64,000 nucleotides of DNA, from the NCBI RefSeq assembly GCF_001704415.2, contig NC_030827.1:47992271-48056270 (forward strand). Reading direction: 5' to 3'. How positions within the stretch are numbered: position 1 is the stretch's first letter; each line of letters opens with the position of its first letter. This document shows, in pieces, positions 46,877 to 58,387 of the stretch. This stretch comes from Capra hircus (taxonomy: Eukaryota; Chordata; Mammalia; Artiodactyla; Bovidae). The notes under the pieces were generated by a model. That model was not told the DNA's origin. It saw only the letters and a program-made list of their open reading frames with translations, and ran no database searches. A program made the translations under genes and the position numbers.

Positions 46877-48892
46877 CCCTCAGAGATGAGCACAATTAAG
46901 GATAAAAATGGTAGATACCTAGTAAACGCTGAAGTGATCAGTAAGAGTTGGAAATACTGTATGCAAGAACAATATAAAGAAGATCTTAATGAACCAAATT
47001 GAACTGTGGTGTTGGAGAAGAGTCTTGAGAGTCCCTCGAACTGTGGAGATCCAACCAATCCAAATCATTCCTTCCTGTTCACTGGAAGGACTGATGGTGA
47101 AGCTGAAACTTCAATACTTTGGCCACCTGATGGGAAGAACTGACTCATTTGAAAAGACCCTGTTGCTAGGGAAGACTGAAGTTGGGAGGAGAAGGGAATG
47201 ACAGAGGATGAGTTAGTTGGATGGCATCACTGACTCAGTGGACATGAGTTTGAGTAAACTCCAGGAGTTGGTCATAAACAGGGAGGCCTGGTGTGCTGCA
47301 GTCCCTGTTGTGGCAAATAGTCGGACACAAATGAGCGACTAAACTGTACTGAATTGAACAGAATGAGCCAAATTGCTATGATGGTGTTGTTAGCCACTGA
47401 GAACCAGACATTCTGGAGTGTGAAGTCAAGTGGGCATTAAGAAGCACTGCTGTTAATAAAGCTAGTGGATGTGAAGCAATTCCTGCAGAACAATTCAAAC
47501 CCCTAAAGGATGATGCCAACAAGGTTTTGCATTCATTATGTCATTAGATCTGGAAGACCTAGCAGTGGCCACAGGACTGGAAAAGGTCAGTCTCCGTCTC
47601 AACCCCAAGGGTGGTAGTAAAGAATGTGCTAACAATCAGAAAGTTGCAATCATCTCCCATGCTAGTAAGTTCATGCTTAAAGTCTTGCATTCTAAACTTC
47701 ATCATTATGTGAACCAAGAAATTCCAGATGTCCAGGCTGGGTTTAGAAATATAAGAGGATCTAGAGGTCAAATCACTAACATTCACTGGATTATAGAGAA
47801 ACAAGGGCATTCCAGAAAGATATCTATCTCTTTTGTCATCTCTGTTAAAGGTTTGATTGTGTGGATCATGACACACTGTGGACAGCTCTCAGAGAGATGG
47901 CAGTACCAGACCATCTTACCTGTCTCCTGAGAAATCTGTATGCAGGTCCAGAAGCAACCGTTAGAACCCTGTATGGAACAGCTGATTGGTTCAAGATTGG
48001 AGAAAAGAGTACAATAGGACTGTCTATTGTCACCCTGTTTGTTTAACCTATATGCTGAGCACATCATGAGAAATGCCAGGCTGGATATGAAAAGCCTGAA
48101 TCAAGACAGGTGGGAGAAACATCAACAACCTCAGAAATGCAGATGATACAACTCTAATGGAAGAAAGTGAAGAGGAACTAAAGAGCCTCTTCATGAGGGT
48201 GAAGGAGGAAAGTGAAAGAGCCAACTTAAGACTAAATATTAAAACTAATAATAATAAAAGATCATTGCATCTGGCCCCATTATTGCATGGCAAATGGAAG
48301 GGGAAATGGTGGAAGTAGTGACAGGTTTCCTGTTATTGGGCTCCAAAATCTCTGTGGATGGCGACTGGAGCCATGAAATCAGAGAGGGATTGTTTAGCAG
48401 GAAAGCAATGAAAAACCTTGTCAGTGTGTCAAAAAGCAGAGACATTACTCTGCCAACAAAGGTTGGTATACTCAAGGCTATGGTCTTCCCAGTGGTCACA
48501 TACGTTTGTGAGAGCTGAACCATAAGGAAGGCAGAATGCCAAATAATTGGTGCCTTTGAACTGTGGTGCTGGAGAAGATTCCTGAGAGACACTTGAACAG
48601 AAAGGAGATTATACCACTCAATCTCAAGGGAAATCAACCCTGAATATTCACTGGAAGGATTGATGCTGAAGCTGAAGCTGAACTCCAGTATTTTGGTCAT
48701 CTGATGTGAACAGACAACAATTGAGGGCAGAAGGAGAGGAGAGCGTCAGAGGATAATATGACTGGATGGCATCACCAGTACAATAAATATGAACTTTGAC
48801 AAACTCTGGGAGATAGTGAGGGACAGGGAGGCCTGGCATGCTGCTGTCCATGGGGTTGCAAAGAGTCAGACATGACTGGGAGACAACAGCAA
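46877..48892 (+). mobile_element. Old, divergent BovB/RTE element, interrupted at 47001
   Basis: 46877-47001 holds linker text ('atgagcacaattaaggataa', 'aacaatataaagaagatctt'). It resumes at 47376-48892 with RT ('IPDVQAGFRNIRGSRGQITN' at plus 47538..47930) and a 3' end at 'gactgggagacaacagcaat'. The catalytic box reads NADD (about 48136). Its wording differs more from the other copies than they do from one another, so it is probably an older BovB subfamily or a related RTE. Confidence 0.85.
47002..47361 (+). mobile_element. BovB LINE 3' fragment nested in the older element
   Basis: Begins at 'aactgtggtgttggagaaga' and ends 'gagcgactaaactgtactga'. Flanked by aatgaaccaaattg (46988-47001) and aatgagccaaattg (47362-47375), a 14-bp TSD with one mismatch. 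Removing it joins the older element's two pieces. Confidence 0.93.
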
Positions 48893-49007
48893 TAAAATTC
48901 AGCCCGGATAGTCATTCAGCTCAAAATTTAAATGCTCACAGAATATCTGTAATAGTCTTTTTGATTTTTTTAGTTATACTTCACAATACTGTGTTAGCTT
49001 CATGTGT

Positions 49008-49300
49008 GCATGCATGCCTGCTGTCGCTTCAATCGTATCCAACTCTTTGTGACCCTGTGGACTATAGCCTGCCAGGCTCCTCTGTCCATGGGATTCTCCA
49101 GGTAAGAGATGTGCTATATACATATGTCTAGGGGTTATCATAGGGCTTCTCTGGTGGCTCAGAGTTAAAGAGCCCACTGGAGTGTCTTGCTGTGCCTTCC
49201 TCTAGGGGATCTTCCTGATCCAGGAGTCGAACTCAAGTCTCCTATGTCTCCTGCTTTGGCAGACAGGCTCTTTACCCCTGGTGCCACATTTGAAGCCCCA
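49008..49300 (-). mobile_element. Bov-tA SINE carrying a 71-bp templated insertion
   Basis: SINE body at 49008-49106 ('cgtatccaactctttgtgac', 'tctgtccatgggattctcca'). It resumes at about 49178 ('tggagtgtcttgctgtgcct') and ends with the head 'cctggtgccacatttgaagc'. The block 49107-49177 does not belong to it and is an inverted copy of 49841-49911. Confidence 0.9.
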
Positions 49301-49911
49301 ATTTCAGGTATATAGCAAAGTAATTCAGTTTATACCTATATGCATATACATATATATTCTTTTTAGATTGTTTTTCCATTATAGGCTGTTATAAGATATT
49401 GTACATAGTTCCCTGTGCTATACAGTAAATCTTTATTCTTTATTTTATGTTTAGTAGTGTGTATCTGTTAAACTCATACTCTTAATTTTTCCTTCCCCTA
49501 CTTTCCCCTTTGGTAACCATAAATTAGTTTGTTTTCTGTGTCTGTGAGTTTTTCTGTTTGGTAAATAAGTTCCTTTGCAGTATTTTTTATATTCCACATA
49601 TAAGTAATATCATATATCTGTCTTTCTCTGTCTGACTTTACTTCATTTAGTAAGATAACTCCTTGTTGTTGTTTAGATGCTGAGTCATGTACAACTCTTT
49701 TGTGAACCTATGGACTATAGATCACCAGGCTCCTCTGTCCACGGGATTACCCAGGCAAGAATATTGGACTGGGTTGACATATGTTTCTCCAAGGGATCTT
49801 CCCCTTCCAGGAATCCAGCCCATGTCTCCTTCATCCACAGGTGGGTTCTTTAACTCTGAGCCACCAGGGAAGCCCTATGATAACCCCTAGATATATGTAT
49901 ATAGCACATCT
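49107..49911. repeat. Inverted repeat, 71-bp arms (SINE head plus L1 flank)
   Basis: Arms 49107-49177 and 49841-49911 are reverse complements with 3 mismatches in 71. The right arm is in its natural place: the head of the SINE at 49672-49875 followed by 36 bp of the L1 it inserted into. The left arm is the same junction, inverted, placed in the middle of another SINE 660 bp away. The direction of copying is therefore clear. Confidence 0.96.
49672..49875 (-). mobile_element. Bov-tA SINE
   Basis: Minus-strand SINE from 'gttgtttagatgctgagtca' to the head 'ctgagccaccagggaagccc'. A likely TSD is gataactcct (about 49654) and gataacccct (about 49879) from the L1 target. Confidence 0.9.
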
Positions 49912-50067
49912 TTATCTATTTATCTGTTGATGGACTCTTAAGTTGCTTCCATGTCTCATCTATTGCAAATAGTGCTGATGTGGACATTGGAGTCCATGTA
50001 TATTTTTGAATTAGAGTTTTCATCATTTTTAGATATATGCCCAGAGTGGGATTGCTGGATCACATGT

Positions 50068-50364
50068 TAACTTTTTTTTTAATATAAATTTATTTATTTT
50101 AGTTGGAGGCTAATTACTTTACAAGTTCCCCATCCTGAAACCCCCTCCCACCTCCCTCCCCATCTCATCCCTCTGGGTCATCCCAGTGCTCCAGCCTGGG
50201 CATCCTGTATCATGGATAGAAACTGGACTGGTGATTCCTTTCACATATGATATTATACATGTTTCAGTGCCATTCTGCCAAATCATCCTACCCTCTCCCT
50301 CTCCCACAGAGTCCAAAAGACTGTTCTATACATCTGTTTCTCTTTTGCTGTCTCATATACAGGG
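50068..50364 (-). mobile_element. Young L1 (L1-BT type) 3' UTR inserted in the old L1
   Basis: Begins with poly(T) and 'aatataaatttatttatttt', then 'cacctccctccccatctcat', 'gaaactggactggtgattcc' and 'ccacagagtccaaaagactg'. The old L1 continues afterwards at 'ggaaactccatactgttttc'. Only about 300 bp of the 3' end is present. Confidence 0.9.
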
Positions 50365-50514
50365 GAAACTCCATACTGTTTTCCATAGTGGCTACACTAG
50401 TTTACATTCCCAACAACAGTGTATGAAGTTTCCTGTTTCCTCTTTTATTTATTACTTACTCTGTCACTCCTATATATCATATCACTATTTTTCTGATTTT
50501 CTGAAAACTATATA

Positions 50515-50608
50515 ATTTGTGGTGGATTCATGTTGATGTATGGCAAAACCAATACAATATTGTAAAGTAATTAACCTCCAGTTAAAATAAATAAATTAAT
50601 ATAAAAAA
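50515..50608 (+). mobile_element. Young L1 3' tail fragment
   Basis: Text 'catgttgatgtatggcaaaa' and 'aatattgtaaagtaattaac' ending in an AATAAATAAATT-type tail. It is the extreme 3' end of the same L1 family, in plus orientation. Confidence 0.9.
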
Positions 50609-50923
50609 TCTATAAAAAATGAAATTTAAAACTAAACTTGTTGCATTTTATTTCACAGCTATTTTATAAACCAAAATCAGAAGTTTATTTGGTTTTTGTC
50701 TTTCAACACTGATGAATTATTTTTGGAATTACTTCAAGTAATTGCTTCAAGTGGAGTTTAATTTTGACTTTTCCTGAGAGAAGTCTCTGAACTTAAAATA
50801 TACATGTAAATGTTCCACAGAATAAAAATCTGTGACTGAAAATTTTTTTATTCCACTCTAATGCTTGATTATTACATAGTTTAAGAGATTTTTATTCTAT
50901 TTTTACTATGCCAGCATCACAAT
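50609..50923. other. Unique AT-rich sequence
   Basis: No recognised element. Confidence 0.5.
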
Positions 50924-50939
50924 AAAAGTCTGTGGTATA

Positions 50940-51262
50940 GAACAGTCTTTCGGACTCTGTGGGAGAGGGAGAGGGTGAGATGATTTTGGAGAATGGCATT
51001 GTAACATGTATAATATCATATATGAAATGAGTCGCCAGCCCAGGTTCAATGCATGATACTGGATGGTTGGGGCTGGTGCACTGAGAAGACCCAGAGGGAT
51101 GGTACAGGGAGGAAGGAGGGAGAGGGGTTCAGGATGGGGAACACGTGTATACCTGTGGCAGATACATGTTGATGTATGGCAAAACCAATACAATATTGTA
51201 AAGTAATTAACCTCCAATTAAAATAAATAAATTTATATTTAAAAATTCATAAAAGTAGAAAA
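50940..51262 (+). mobile_element. Young L1 (L1-BT type) 3' UTR with 16-bp TSD
   Basis: The GA-rich 3' UTR 'ctgtgggagagggagagggt' is followed by 'tggcaaaaccaatacaatat', the tail and poly(A). A perfect TSD, aaaagtctgtggtata, lies at 50924-50939 and 51263-51278. A textbook 5'-truncated L1 insertion. Confidence 0.95.
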
Positions 51263-51303
51263 AAAAGTCTGTGGTATAAGAAATAATTAAATTACCTCTG
51301 TTG

Positions 51304-51304
51304 T

Positions 51305-51333
<29 letters not shown>
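51304..51333. repeat. (GT)n microsatellite
   Basis: About 15 uninterrupted GT units, likely polymorphic. Confidence 0.93.
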
Positions 51334-51337
<4 letters not shown>

Positions 51338-51609
51338 TTACGCTATTGTCTTCTGAATTCAGTGTAACTTTCCACTTTGAATGAGTCTCTTCACTTCAAT
51401 TTATATAACTTTTTACCAATGACAGTAATTTAGCTTACTTCCTAAGGTGATAGAGTGCATAGGCATTGTGATAGGTTGGAAGATCTCTAGCTTTATCTAC
51501 TTTAATCACCAGAGAAACAGAGAACCACGCCTAATAACCATAAGTTATTCTCTTTTATTTCTCCAAACATGAATACCAAGATTAAGACTGATACTTCCAA
51601 AATAGTATG

Positions 51610-51738
51610 CTGCTGCTGCTAAGTCACTTCAGTCGTGTCCGACTCTGTGTGACCCCATAGATGGCAGCCCACCAGCGTCCCCTGTCCCTGGGATTCTCCA
51701 GGCAAGAACACTGGAGTGGGTTGCCATTGCCTTCTCCG
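51610..51738 (-). mobile_element. BovA monomer SINE (half of a Bov-A2) with TSD
   Basis: A single BovA unit with the GCTGCTGCT start and 'ccattgccttctcc' end, lacking the second unit of Bov-A2. TSD aaaatagtatg (51599-51609) and aaaagagtatg (51739-51749), one mismatch. Confidence 0.92.
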
Positions 51739-51749
51739 AAAAGAGTATG

Positions 51750-53408
51750 GTAGTACAGCTACAAATTCTCTTTGATATGTATCTGTTAGTAATTCAGTAT
51801 CTGTTAGAAATTCCACATCTGTGATTTTAATATTCTGGAAAGAATTTAGACTTGTTCAAGCATCTAAAAGCTAAACTCTGATGAGATATAACCTTTTTTC
51901 ATTTTATAAAGAAGGATATATAAACTTAAAAGTTTCAACTGATAACAGGGATTTTATTGTAAAGCCAGGAGAGACAACGTCAAATTTTCTCGAAGACTTA
52001 ACAGCTCTATTTTTGTCACATTTTCATCATAAAAGCTTTTGAGATATCTATCCCATTATATTTAACTTTATTTAACTTCTGATGTATAACTAGGTCTGAA
52101 GACTCAGAATATAGGAAGTATGTATATTTTATCACAGGATTTAGGAACTAGCAAGATACTTATAAAATCTAATCCAAACACTCTTTGGAGATAATGTTTT
52201 TTGAAAATACTTAGAAAAAGTAACATTCATTAGTGAATGATAATTAAATATATATTTTTAAATATTTGCTTTATTTGAAGAAATTATTTTTCATTATTTT
52301 AGAAAGATAAATTATTTTTAAGGGATAGCACATTCAAGAGAAAAATAAGAAAGACACAAAATAGGTAATTTTATCAGGTCTAATTTCTGTGAGAAGATTA
52401 ATATATATAGCTTTTGGGTGAAGGGACTCAATTGGCTAAAGATTTATGAGGTACAGAATAATATAAGAGGGTCTCTAAAGATTCACAAATAATACATATG
52501 TAAATCTGGATTTTAATATCCTAGTGGATGTTTCAAAAATTTTTTCAAGTAAAAATTTAGAAAATTTACTAGCACTAACTCTATCTTTAAACATTTTGAA
52601 ATCTACAATAATACTTTATTATAGATTATTTTATCACAATAGTATGGAAATATTCACTGTGGGAAAAATATGAAATATTTTTAAAGCTCAATTCTATTTT
52701 TCTCATAAATCTCTCTTTAAATCACTGTACTGACTATTCTGAATTCATTTGTTTTAAAACGTAAGTTCTAAATGGTTTTAATTTTTAGTAAACCATTGAC
52801 TTCTTTGAAAATCTCAAATGCGCTTAATGAGTTTAATGACCCTTCTGAGTAATGTTAATGATAAAAATATTATGAAATACTTTGGTGGGTCAAATGAACA
52901 TTGTAAACTTCTTTGTTTAAATGCTTAGAAATTTGTGACAATATTTTGAAATAAAATATGATTGTTTAGGTTATCCTTATTTTGTGTTTCCATAAAATTT
53001 TACATTATTTGTAGATGTCAGCCATTATAAAACTTCAAGACACATATTTGAAAAAGTAATATATAGGATAATACAACTGTTTATACACTTAGTTTATTTT
53101 TCCAGCTAACAACTGTATACCTTTCCACTCATACTTCTAATGTATCAATAACAGTTACAATAGTAGTTCAACCATGCCTAGCTTCCCATGACACTTAGAA
53201 TGGTTCATGTGAAGGAAAATTTTCACAGAATTATATTTGGTGTGTGTAACGTTGTCATTTTTATTATTTTTAATTTGTAAGAAACAAAGTGAAACATTTT
53301 ATGATAGTCTTTAAATTATTTATTTAACTAATTGTTTAGATGGAAATTCCACTTACAACTATATACATCAAACATAGTTTCTGTGCCTGTAACAGCAAAG
53401 TACTTTAC
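51750..53408. other. AT-rich unique sequence, 1.7 kb, no gene seen
   Basis: No repeat or coding frame recognised. Confidence 0.5.
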
Positions 53409-54148
53409 TAGTTCAGTTCAGTTCAGTCGCTCAGTTGTGTCTGACTCTTTGTGACCCCAGGAACCACAGTACGCCAGGCTTCCCTGTCCATCACCAACTC
53501 CTGAAGTTCACCCAAATCCCTGTTCATTGAGTCGGTGATGCCATCCAACCATCTCATCTTCTGTTGTCCTTTTTTCCTCCTCCCCTCAATCTTTCCCAGC
53601 ATCAGGGTCTTTTCCAATGAGTCAGCTCTTTCCATCAGGTGGCCAAAGTATTGGAATTTCAGCTTCAACATCAGTCCTTCCAGTGAATACCCAGGGCTGA
53701 TCTGCTTTAGCATGGACTGGTTGGATCTCCTTGCAGTCCAAGGAACTCTCAAGAGTCTTCTCCAACATCACAATTCAAAAGCATCAATTCTTCAGCACTC
53801 AGTTTTCTTCACAGCCCAATTCTCACACCCATACATGACCACTGGAAAAACCATAGCCTTGACTAGATAGACCTTTGTTGACAAAGTGATATCTCTGCTT
53901 TTTAATATGCTGTCTACTTTCGTCATAACTTTCCTTCCAAGGAGTGTCTTTTAATTTCATGGCTGCAGTCATCGTCTGCAATGATTTTGGAGACCAGAGA
54001 AATAAAGTCAGCCACTGTTTACACTATTTCCCCATCTATTTGCTATGAAGTGATGGGATGAGATGCCACGATCTTAGTTTTCTGAATGTTGACCTTTAAG
54101 TCAACATTTTTACTCTCCTCTTTCACTTTCATTAAGAAGCTCTTTATC
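53409..54148 (-). mobile_element. BovB LINE, first part of an interrupted copy
   Basis: The 3' end is at 53411 ('cagttcagttcagtcgctca'). It runs to 'cattaagaagctctttat' in the RT (minus 53423..53752 open block). The next bases of the consensus ('agttcctcttcactttctgc') appear at 55651, so a plus-strand BovB split it. Confidence 0.92.
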
Positions 54149-55649
54149 AAGTGGGCCTTATAAAGCATCACTATGAACAAAGCTAGTGGAGGTAATGGAA
54201 TTCCAGTTGAGCTGTTTCAAACCCTGAAAGATGATGCTGTGAAAGTGCTACACTCAATATGCCAGAATATTTGGAAAACTCACCAGTGGCCACAGGACTG
54301 GAAAAGGTCCAGTTTTCATTCCAATTCCAAAGAAAGGCAATGCAAAAGAATGCTCAAACTACCGCACAATTGCATTCATCTCACATGCTAGTAAAATAAC
54401 GCTCAAAATTCTCCAAGCCAGGCTTCAGAAATACATGAACTGTGAGCTTCCTGATTTTCAAGCTGGTTTTTGAAAAGGCAGAGGAACAAGAGATCAAATT
54501 GCCAACATCTGCTGGATCATGGAAAAAGCAAGAGAGTTCCAGAAAAACATCTATTTCTGCTTTATTGACTATGCCAAAGCCTTCAACAGTGTGGATCACA
54601 ATAAATTGTGGAAAATTCTGAGAGAGATGGGAATACCAGACCACCTGACCTGCCTCTTGAGAAATCTGTATGCAGTTCAGGAAGCAACAGTTAGAACTGG
54701 ACATGGACCAACAGACTGGTTCCAAATAGGAAAAGGAGTGCATCAAGGCTGTATATTGTGACCCTATTTTTTTAACTTCTATGTAGAGTTCATCATGAGA
54801 AATGCTGGACTGGAAGAAACACAAGCTGGAATCAAGATTGCTGGGAGAAATATCAATAACCTCAGATATGCAGATGACACCATCCTTAAGGCAGAAAGTA
54901 AAGAGGAGCTAAAAAGCCTCTTGATGAAAGTGAAAGAGGAGAGTGAAAAAGTTGGCTTAAAGCTCAACATTCAGAAAACGAAGATCATGGCATCCGGTCC
55001 CATCACTTCATGGGAAATAGATGGGGAAACAGTGGAAACAGTGTCAGACTTTATTTTGGGGGGCTCCAAAATCACTGCCAATGGTGACTGCAGCCATGAA
55101 ATTAAAAGACGCTTACTCCTTGGAAGGAAAGTTATGACCAACCTAGATAGTTTATTCAAAAGCAGAGACATTACTTTGCCAACTAAGGTCCATCTAGTCA
55201 AGGCTATGGTTTTTCCAGTGGTCATGCATGGATGTGAGAGCTGGACTGTGAAGAAGGCTGAGCACCGAAGAATTGATGCCTTTGGACTGTGGTGTTGGAG
55301 AAGACTCTTGAGAGTCCCTTTGACTGCAAGGAGATCCACCCACTCCATTCTGAAGGAGATCAACCCTGGGATTTCTTTGGAAGGAAGGATGCTAAAGCTG
55401 AAACTCCAGTCCTTTGGCCACCTCAAGTGAAGAGTTGACTCATTGGAAAAGACTCTGATGCTGGGAGGGATTGGGGGCAGGAGAAGAAGGGGACGACAGA
55501 GGATGAGATGGCTGGGTGGCATGACGGACTCGATGGACGTGAGTCTGAGTGAAATCTGGGAGATGGTGATGGACAGGGAGGCCTGGCGTGCTGCGATTCA
55601 TGGGGTCGCAAAGAGTCGGACATTACTGAGCGACTGAACTGAACTGAAC
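54149..55649 (+). mobile_element. BovB LINE, 1.5 kb, inserted into a minus-strand BovB
   Basis: Starts in the linker/RT ('aagtgggccttataaagcat') and runs through the RT and C-terminal domain to 'gcgactgaactgaactgaac'. RT open blocks are 54519..54761 and 54795..55430. Low divergence and a neat tail suggest recent arrival. I could not find a clear TSD. Confidence 0.93.
54519..55430 (+). pseudogene. BovB reverse transcriptase, two open blocks with one stop
   Basis: First block: 'EKAREFQKNIYFCFIDYAKA', 'GIPDHLTCLLRNLYAVQEAT', 'GVHQGCIL', then a stop at 54760 (TGT-to-TGA-type change where SPCLF begins). Second block, 211 residues, same frame: intact NLRYADDTILK, 'KLNIQKTKIMASGPITSWEI', 'SHEIKRRLLLGRKVMTNLDS', 'AEHRRIDAFGLWCWRRLLRV', ending just short of the C-terminus. 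The often-mutated CGA codon is intact here. No endonuclease, so non-autonomous. Confidence 0.88.
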
Positions 55650-55795
55650 TTAGTTCCTTTTCACTTTCTGCCATAAGGGTGGTGTCATCTGCATATCTGA
55701 GATTATTGCTATTTCTCCTGGCAATCTTGATTCCAGCTTGTGCTTCCTCCAGCCCAGCGTTTCTCATGATGTACTCTGCATATAAATTAAATAAA
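55650..55795 (-). mobile_element. BovB LINE, second part of the interrupted copy
   Basis: Resumes at 'tagttccttttcactttctg' and runs through the YADD region ('gtcatctgcatatctgagat') to 'tgtactctgcatataaatta', where it is truncated. Confidence 0.92.
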
Positions 55796-56792
55796 ATAAG
55801 TTAAATTAATAAGGTTAGTAACTTTACTAGAGTTCCATGAAATAAATCATTGTTTTAGCTTCTGAAAGAAAGTAGCATACAGGGAATGTGACCATTCCTA
55901 CAGAGTAAGCATATAAGACAGGCTGCTTGTTTCCATCATCAGAGTCCATCTCCATTTTTTCATATATCATGATGTTCAATAAGATATGCTATCAGAGTAG
56001 CTTATAAAAGTTTAGACTTAGAACATTTTAGAGGTACATGCAGTAAATGAAAGAGTATAGAACATGTCATTAATTTAATACTACACCACTCTGTTACCAA
56101 AGTAATAATTAATACATTTGAGCAATCATATAAAAGCTGCCTGTCATATCTGAATGAGTCTATTTAGATGTTTTATTTTAATGTCTGATAATGTGACTCT
56201 ATTTATATTATATATCTCCATTTATAGGAAATATTAAAATAACTTGAAAAACAGTGAAGTAAAATCATTTTACATTCATGGGGAAAAAAAAAGTGATGCC
56301 TAGGATATAAGACCACACGACTACATTGTGGCATATAACCACCCCTCTTCCCCAACCCACTGCCAGGAAAAAAAAAAAAAAAAAGAAGTCAGAATCTCTA
56401 AGTATTTATAACTCATTCAAGGAGAAAGGAGAAAGAAAATACCTTGCCAGATTCATTAGTTTTTCAGGTATGTAGCTTTTCATATGTAGCTTTTCACTAC
56501 ATATGATTCAGAAATTGCTGCCTTGTTGTGCTAAATTAGTTATGTAGAGTGATGTAAAATGTCAAGATTAAACCATTTAAAATTATTTCTGTCAAATTTA
56601 TTTCAGTGTTTATCTCATTAAAAAAAAACATCTATTCCCTAATATGCTAAAGTGTATTTATATGCATTATTCTTATTAAATTTCATATTTATTTATTAAT
56701 GCATATTTTCCACATTAAACATTTCTGAATTGAAATTTTTTATAAGAATGCATTATTTCATGACTTCATTTTCAACTTTCTCTCAATCTGCA
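55796..56792. other. AT-rich unique sequence
   Basis: No recognised element except an A-run at 56368-56384. Confidence 0.5.
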
Positions 56793-56868
56793 TAATCCCA
56801 TGGACAGAGGAACCTTGTGGGCTACGGTCCATAGAGTCACAAACAGTGGGACGTGATTAAAGTGACTG
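56793..56868 (+). mobile_element. Bov-tA SINE 3' fragment
   Basis: 'aatcccatggacagaggaac', 'gtgggctacggtccatagag' and 'gattaaagtgactgaataca'. Only the BovB-derived 3' body remains. Confidence 0.8.
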
Positions 56869-58034
56869 AATACACACTCATGTACGCAAGATAAAATAAA
56901 GCTTTGACCAAACTACATAGATTCTTTTTATCTTGTGACTGTATTCCCAGTCAGTCTCTTTACATAGGGAAAATTATATGTATCTACTCTGTGCATTTTT
57001 TAAAATGTTACTTCTCGCTAATGTAAAATGAAAGCATTTATCTTTTCATTTCTCATGGGCTTAAAACTAAACAGAAGCTTATGTTACAAGTGATTTAACA
57101 TAAGAAATATACTTTGATTCAAGAGAGTGTTCATGAATATTGGTAATAATGCAGTAATTATTTTAATAATTCCAACAATCTAGCACCATATTCCTGTGGA
57201 GAAAATGGTCTATTCCTAAAATCTACAAATAGTTGAAGATTATTGGTGAATAATATATGCCAAGTGAAGCGAAAAACTTGAAAGGCTATTTTTTTTGTGA
57301 TGCTTTCATTATAGTAACAATACTGAACAAATTTAAAAGTAATTCCTAAAACTGAAGTCAGTTATTAACACCTGGATGACTGTGGCAACATAGTGATAGC
57401 ATGTGACTTGACAGATCACAAGGAATGGGAAAAATGAAAATTTTAGTTAAAATGTATGCGTTTTAATGAGAACTATGAATATATCAGTATTTTATATTAA
57501 AGATTAATATGGATTTAATTAAAATGGCCTTCAATGGTATGGAACATCACATGATTTTCCTTAGAAGTAAGTAAAATAACAAACCAATAGGGAAATATAT
57601 TAGTTTTTATATAAGCAATCGTTGGAATATTACACTTGGAGGACACCTAATCTTAGTGAATTCATTCCTCTGAAGTAGCTACATGCTGTTAGCACAGTAC
57701 TATTCAGTAGGTTTTTTGAGGGAATGGGCTCTCAATACTACGCATACCTATTTGAAATCTCCTTCAAATTTGAGCATCATAGAAATGTTTACAAAAAATC
57801 AGATATGGAACCCTGCAGTCAATGGCTTCCAAACACTAGTCTCTATATTTCAGCTCTCTTAATTTTGACCTTTAAATAACTTTATCTCATCTGCCAACTC
57901 TACAGTTACACTTTTTTCATCAATGTTTAGTTCTGCTAATTTTTCCAAGTGATTTAGTAAACATGAAATATAATAAAGAGTAAAATAGGTAAAAAAGTTC
58001 AATATCAACAGTAAATTTAAAAAGTATTGAATTA
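56869..58034. other. AT-rich unique sequence
   Basis: No gene or repeat recognised. Confidence 0.5.
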
Positions 58035-58387
58035 TTCAGGGTTCGCCAAAGAAACACCATATTTGCATGTATATCTGAGTGTATGTGTACTCACAATAGA
58101 GAGGCTGACAAGTTCTAAGATCTGCAGTTAGCAAGCTAAATATCTAGGAGAGCTAGTGGGAATTCCAGTCCTGATAAGCTTGAAGTCCAGAAAAAAAAAA
58201 AAAAAAAAAGTTTTAGTTAGAATTCAAAGGCCAGGAGAGATTCAGTTTCAGTTAAAAGCAGAAGGAATTCTCTCTTACTTGCAGAAAGATCAACCTTCTT
58301 GCATTTGTTTGTTTGTTTGTTTGTTTTGATCAGGCCTTCAGCAGATGGATGGGTCCCATCTGCCTAAGGGAGGGCAACCTACTTTAC
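58035..58387 (+). mobile_element. Probable ancient mammalian repeat, first piece
   Basis: Text 'tcagggttcgccaaagaaac', 'gaggctgacaagttctaaga', 'gaaggaattctctcttactt' and 'gaccctgatcag...'-like 'gatcaggccttcagcagatg' fits an old mammalian repeat whose usual start is 'gggttctccagagaaacaga'. The family name is uncertain. It continues after the BovB at 59651. It contains an A-run (58191-58209) and a (GTTT)n tract (58304-58327). Confidence 0.5.

Larger units (their letters stand above)
48940..50455 (-). mobile_element. Old L1 (L1M type) end of ORF2 and 3' UTR, split by insertions
   Basis: Pieces in consistent minus order: 48940-49007, 49301-49671 ('tacatagttccctgtgctat', 'tgtctgtgagtttttctgtt'), 49876-50067 ('tctgttgatggactcttaag', 'gtgggattgctggatcac') and 50365-50455 ('ccatactgttttccatagtg', 'acattcccaacaacagtgta'). 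Interrupted by two SINEs and a young L1 tail. Confidence 0.85.
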
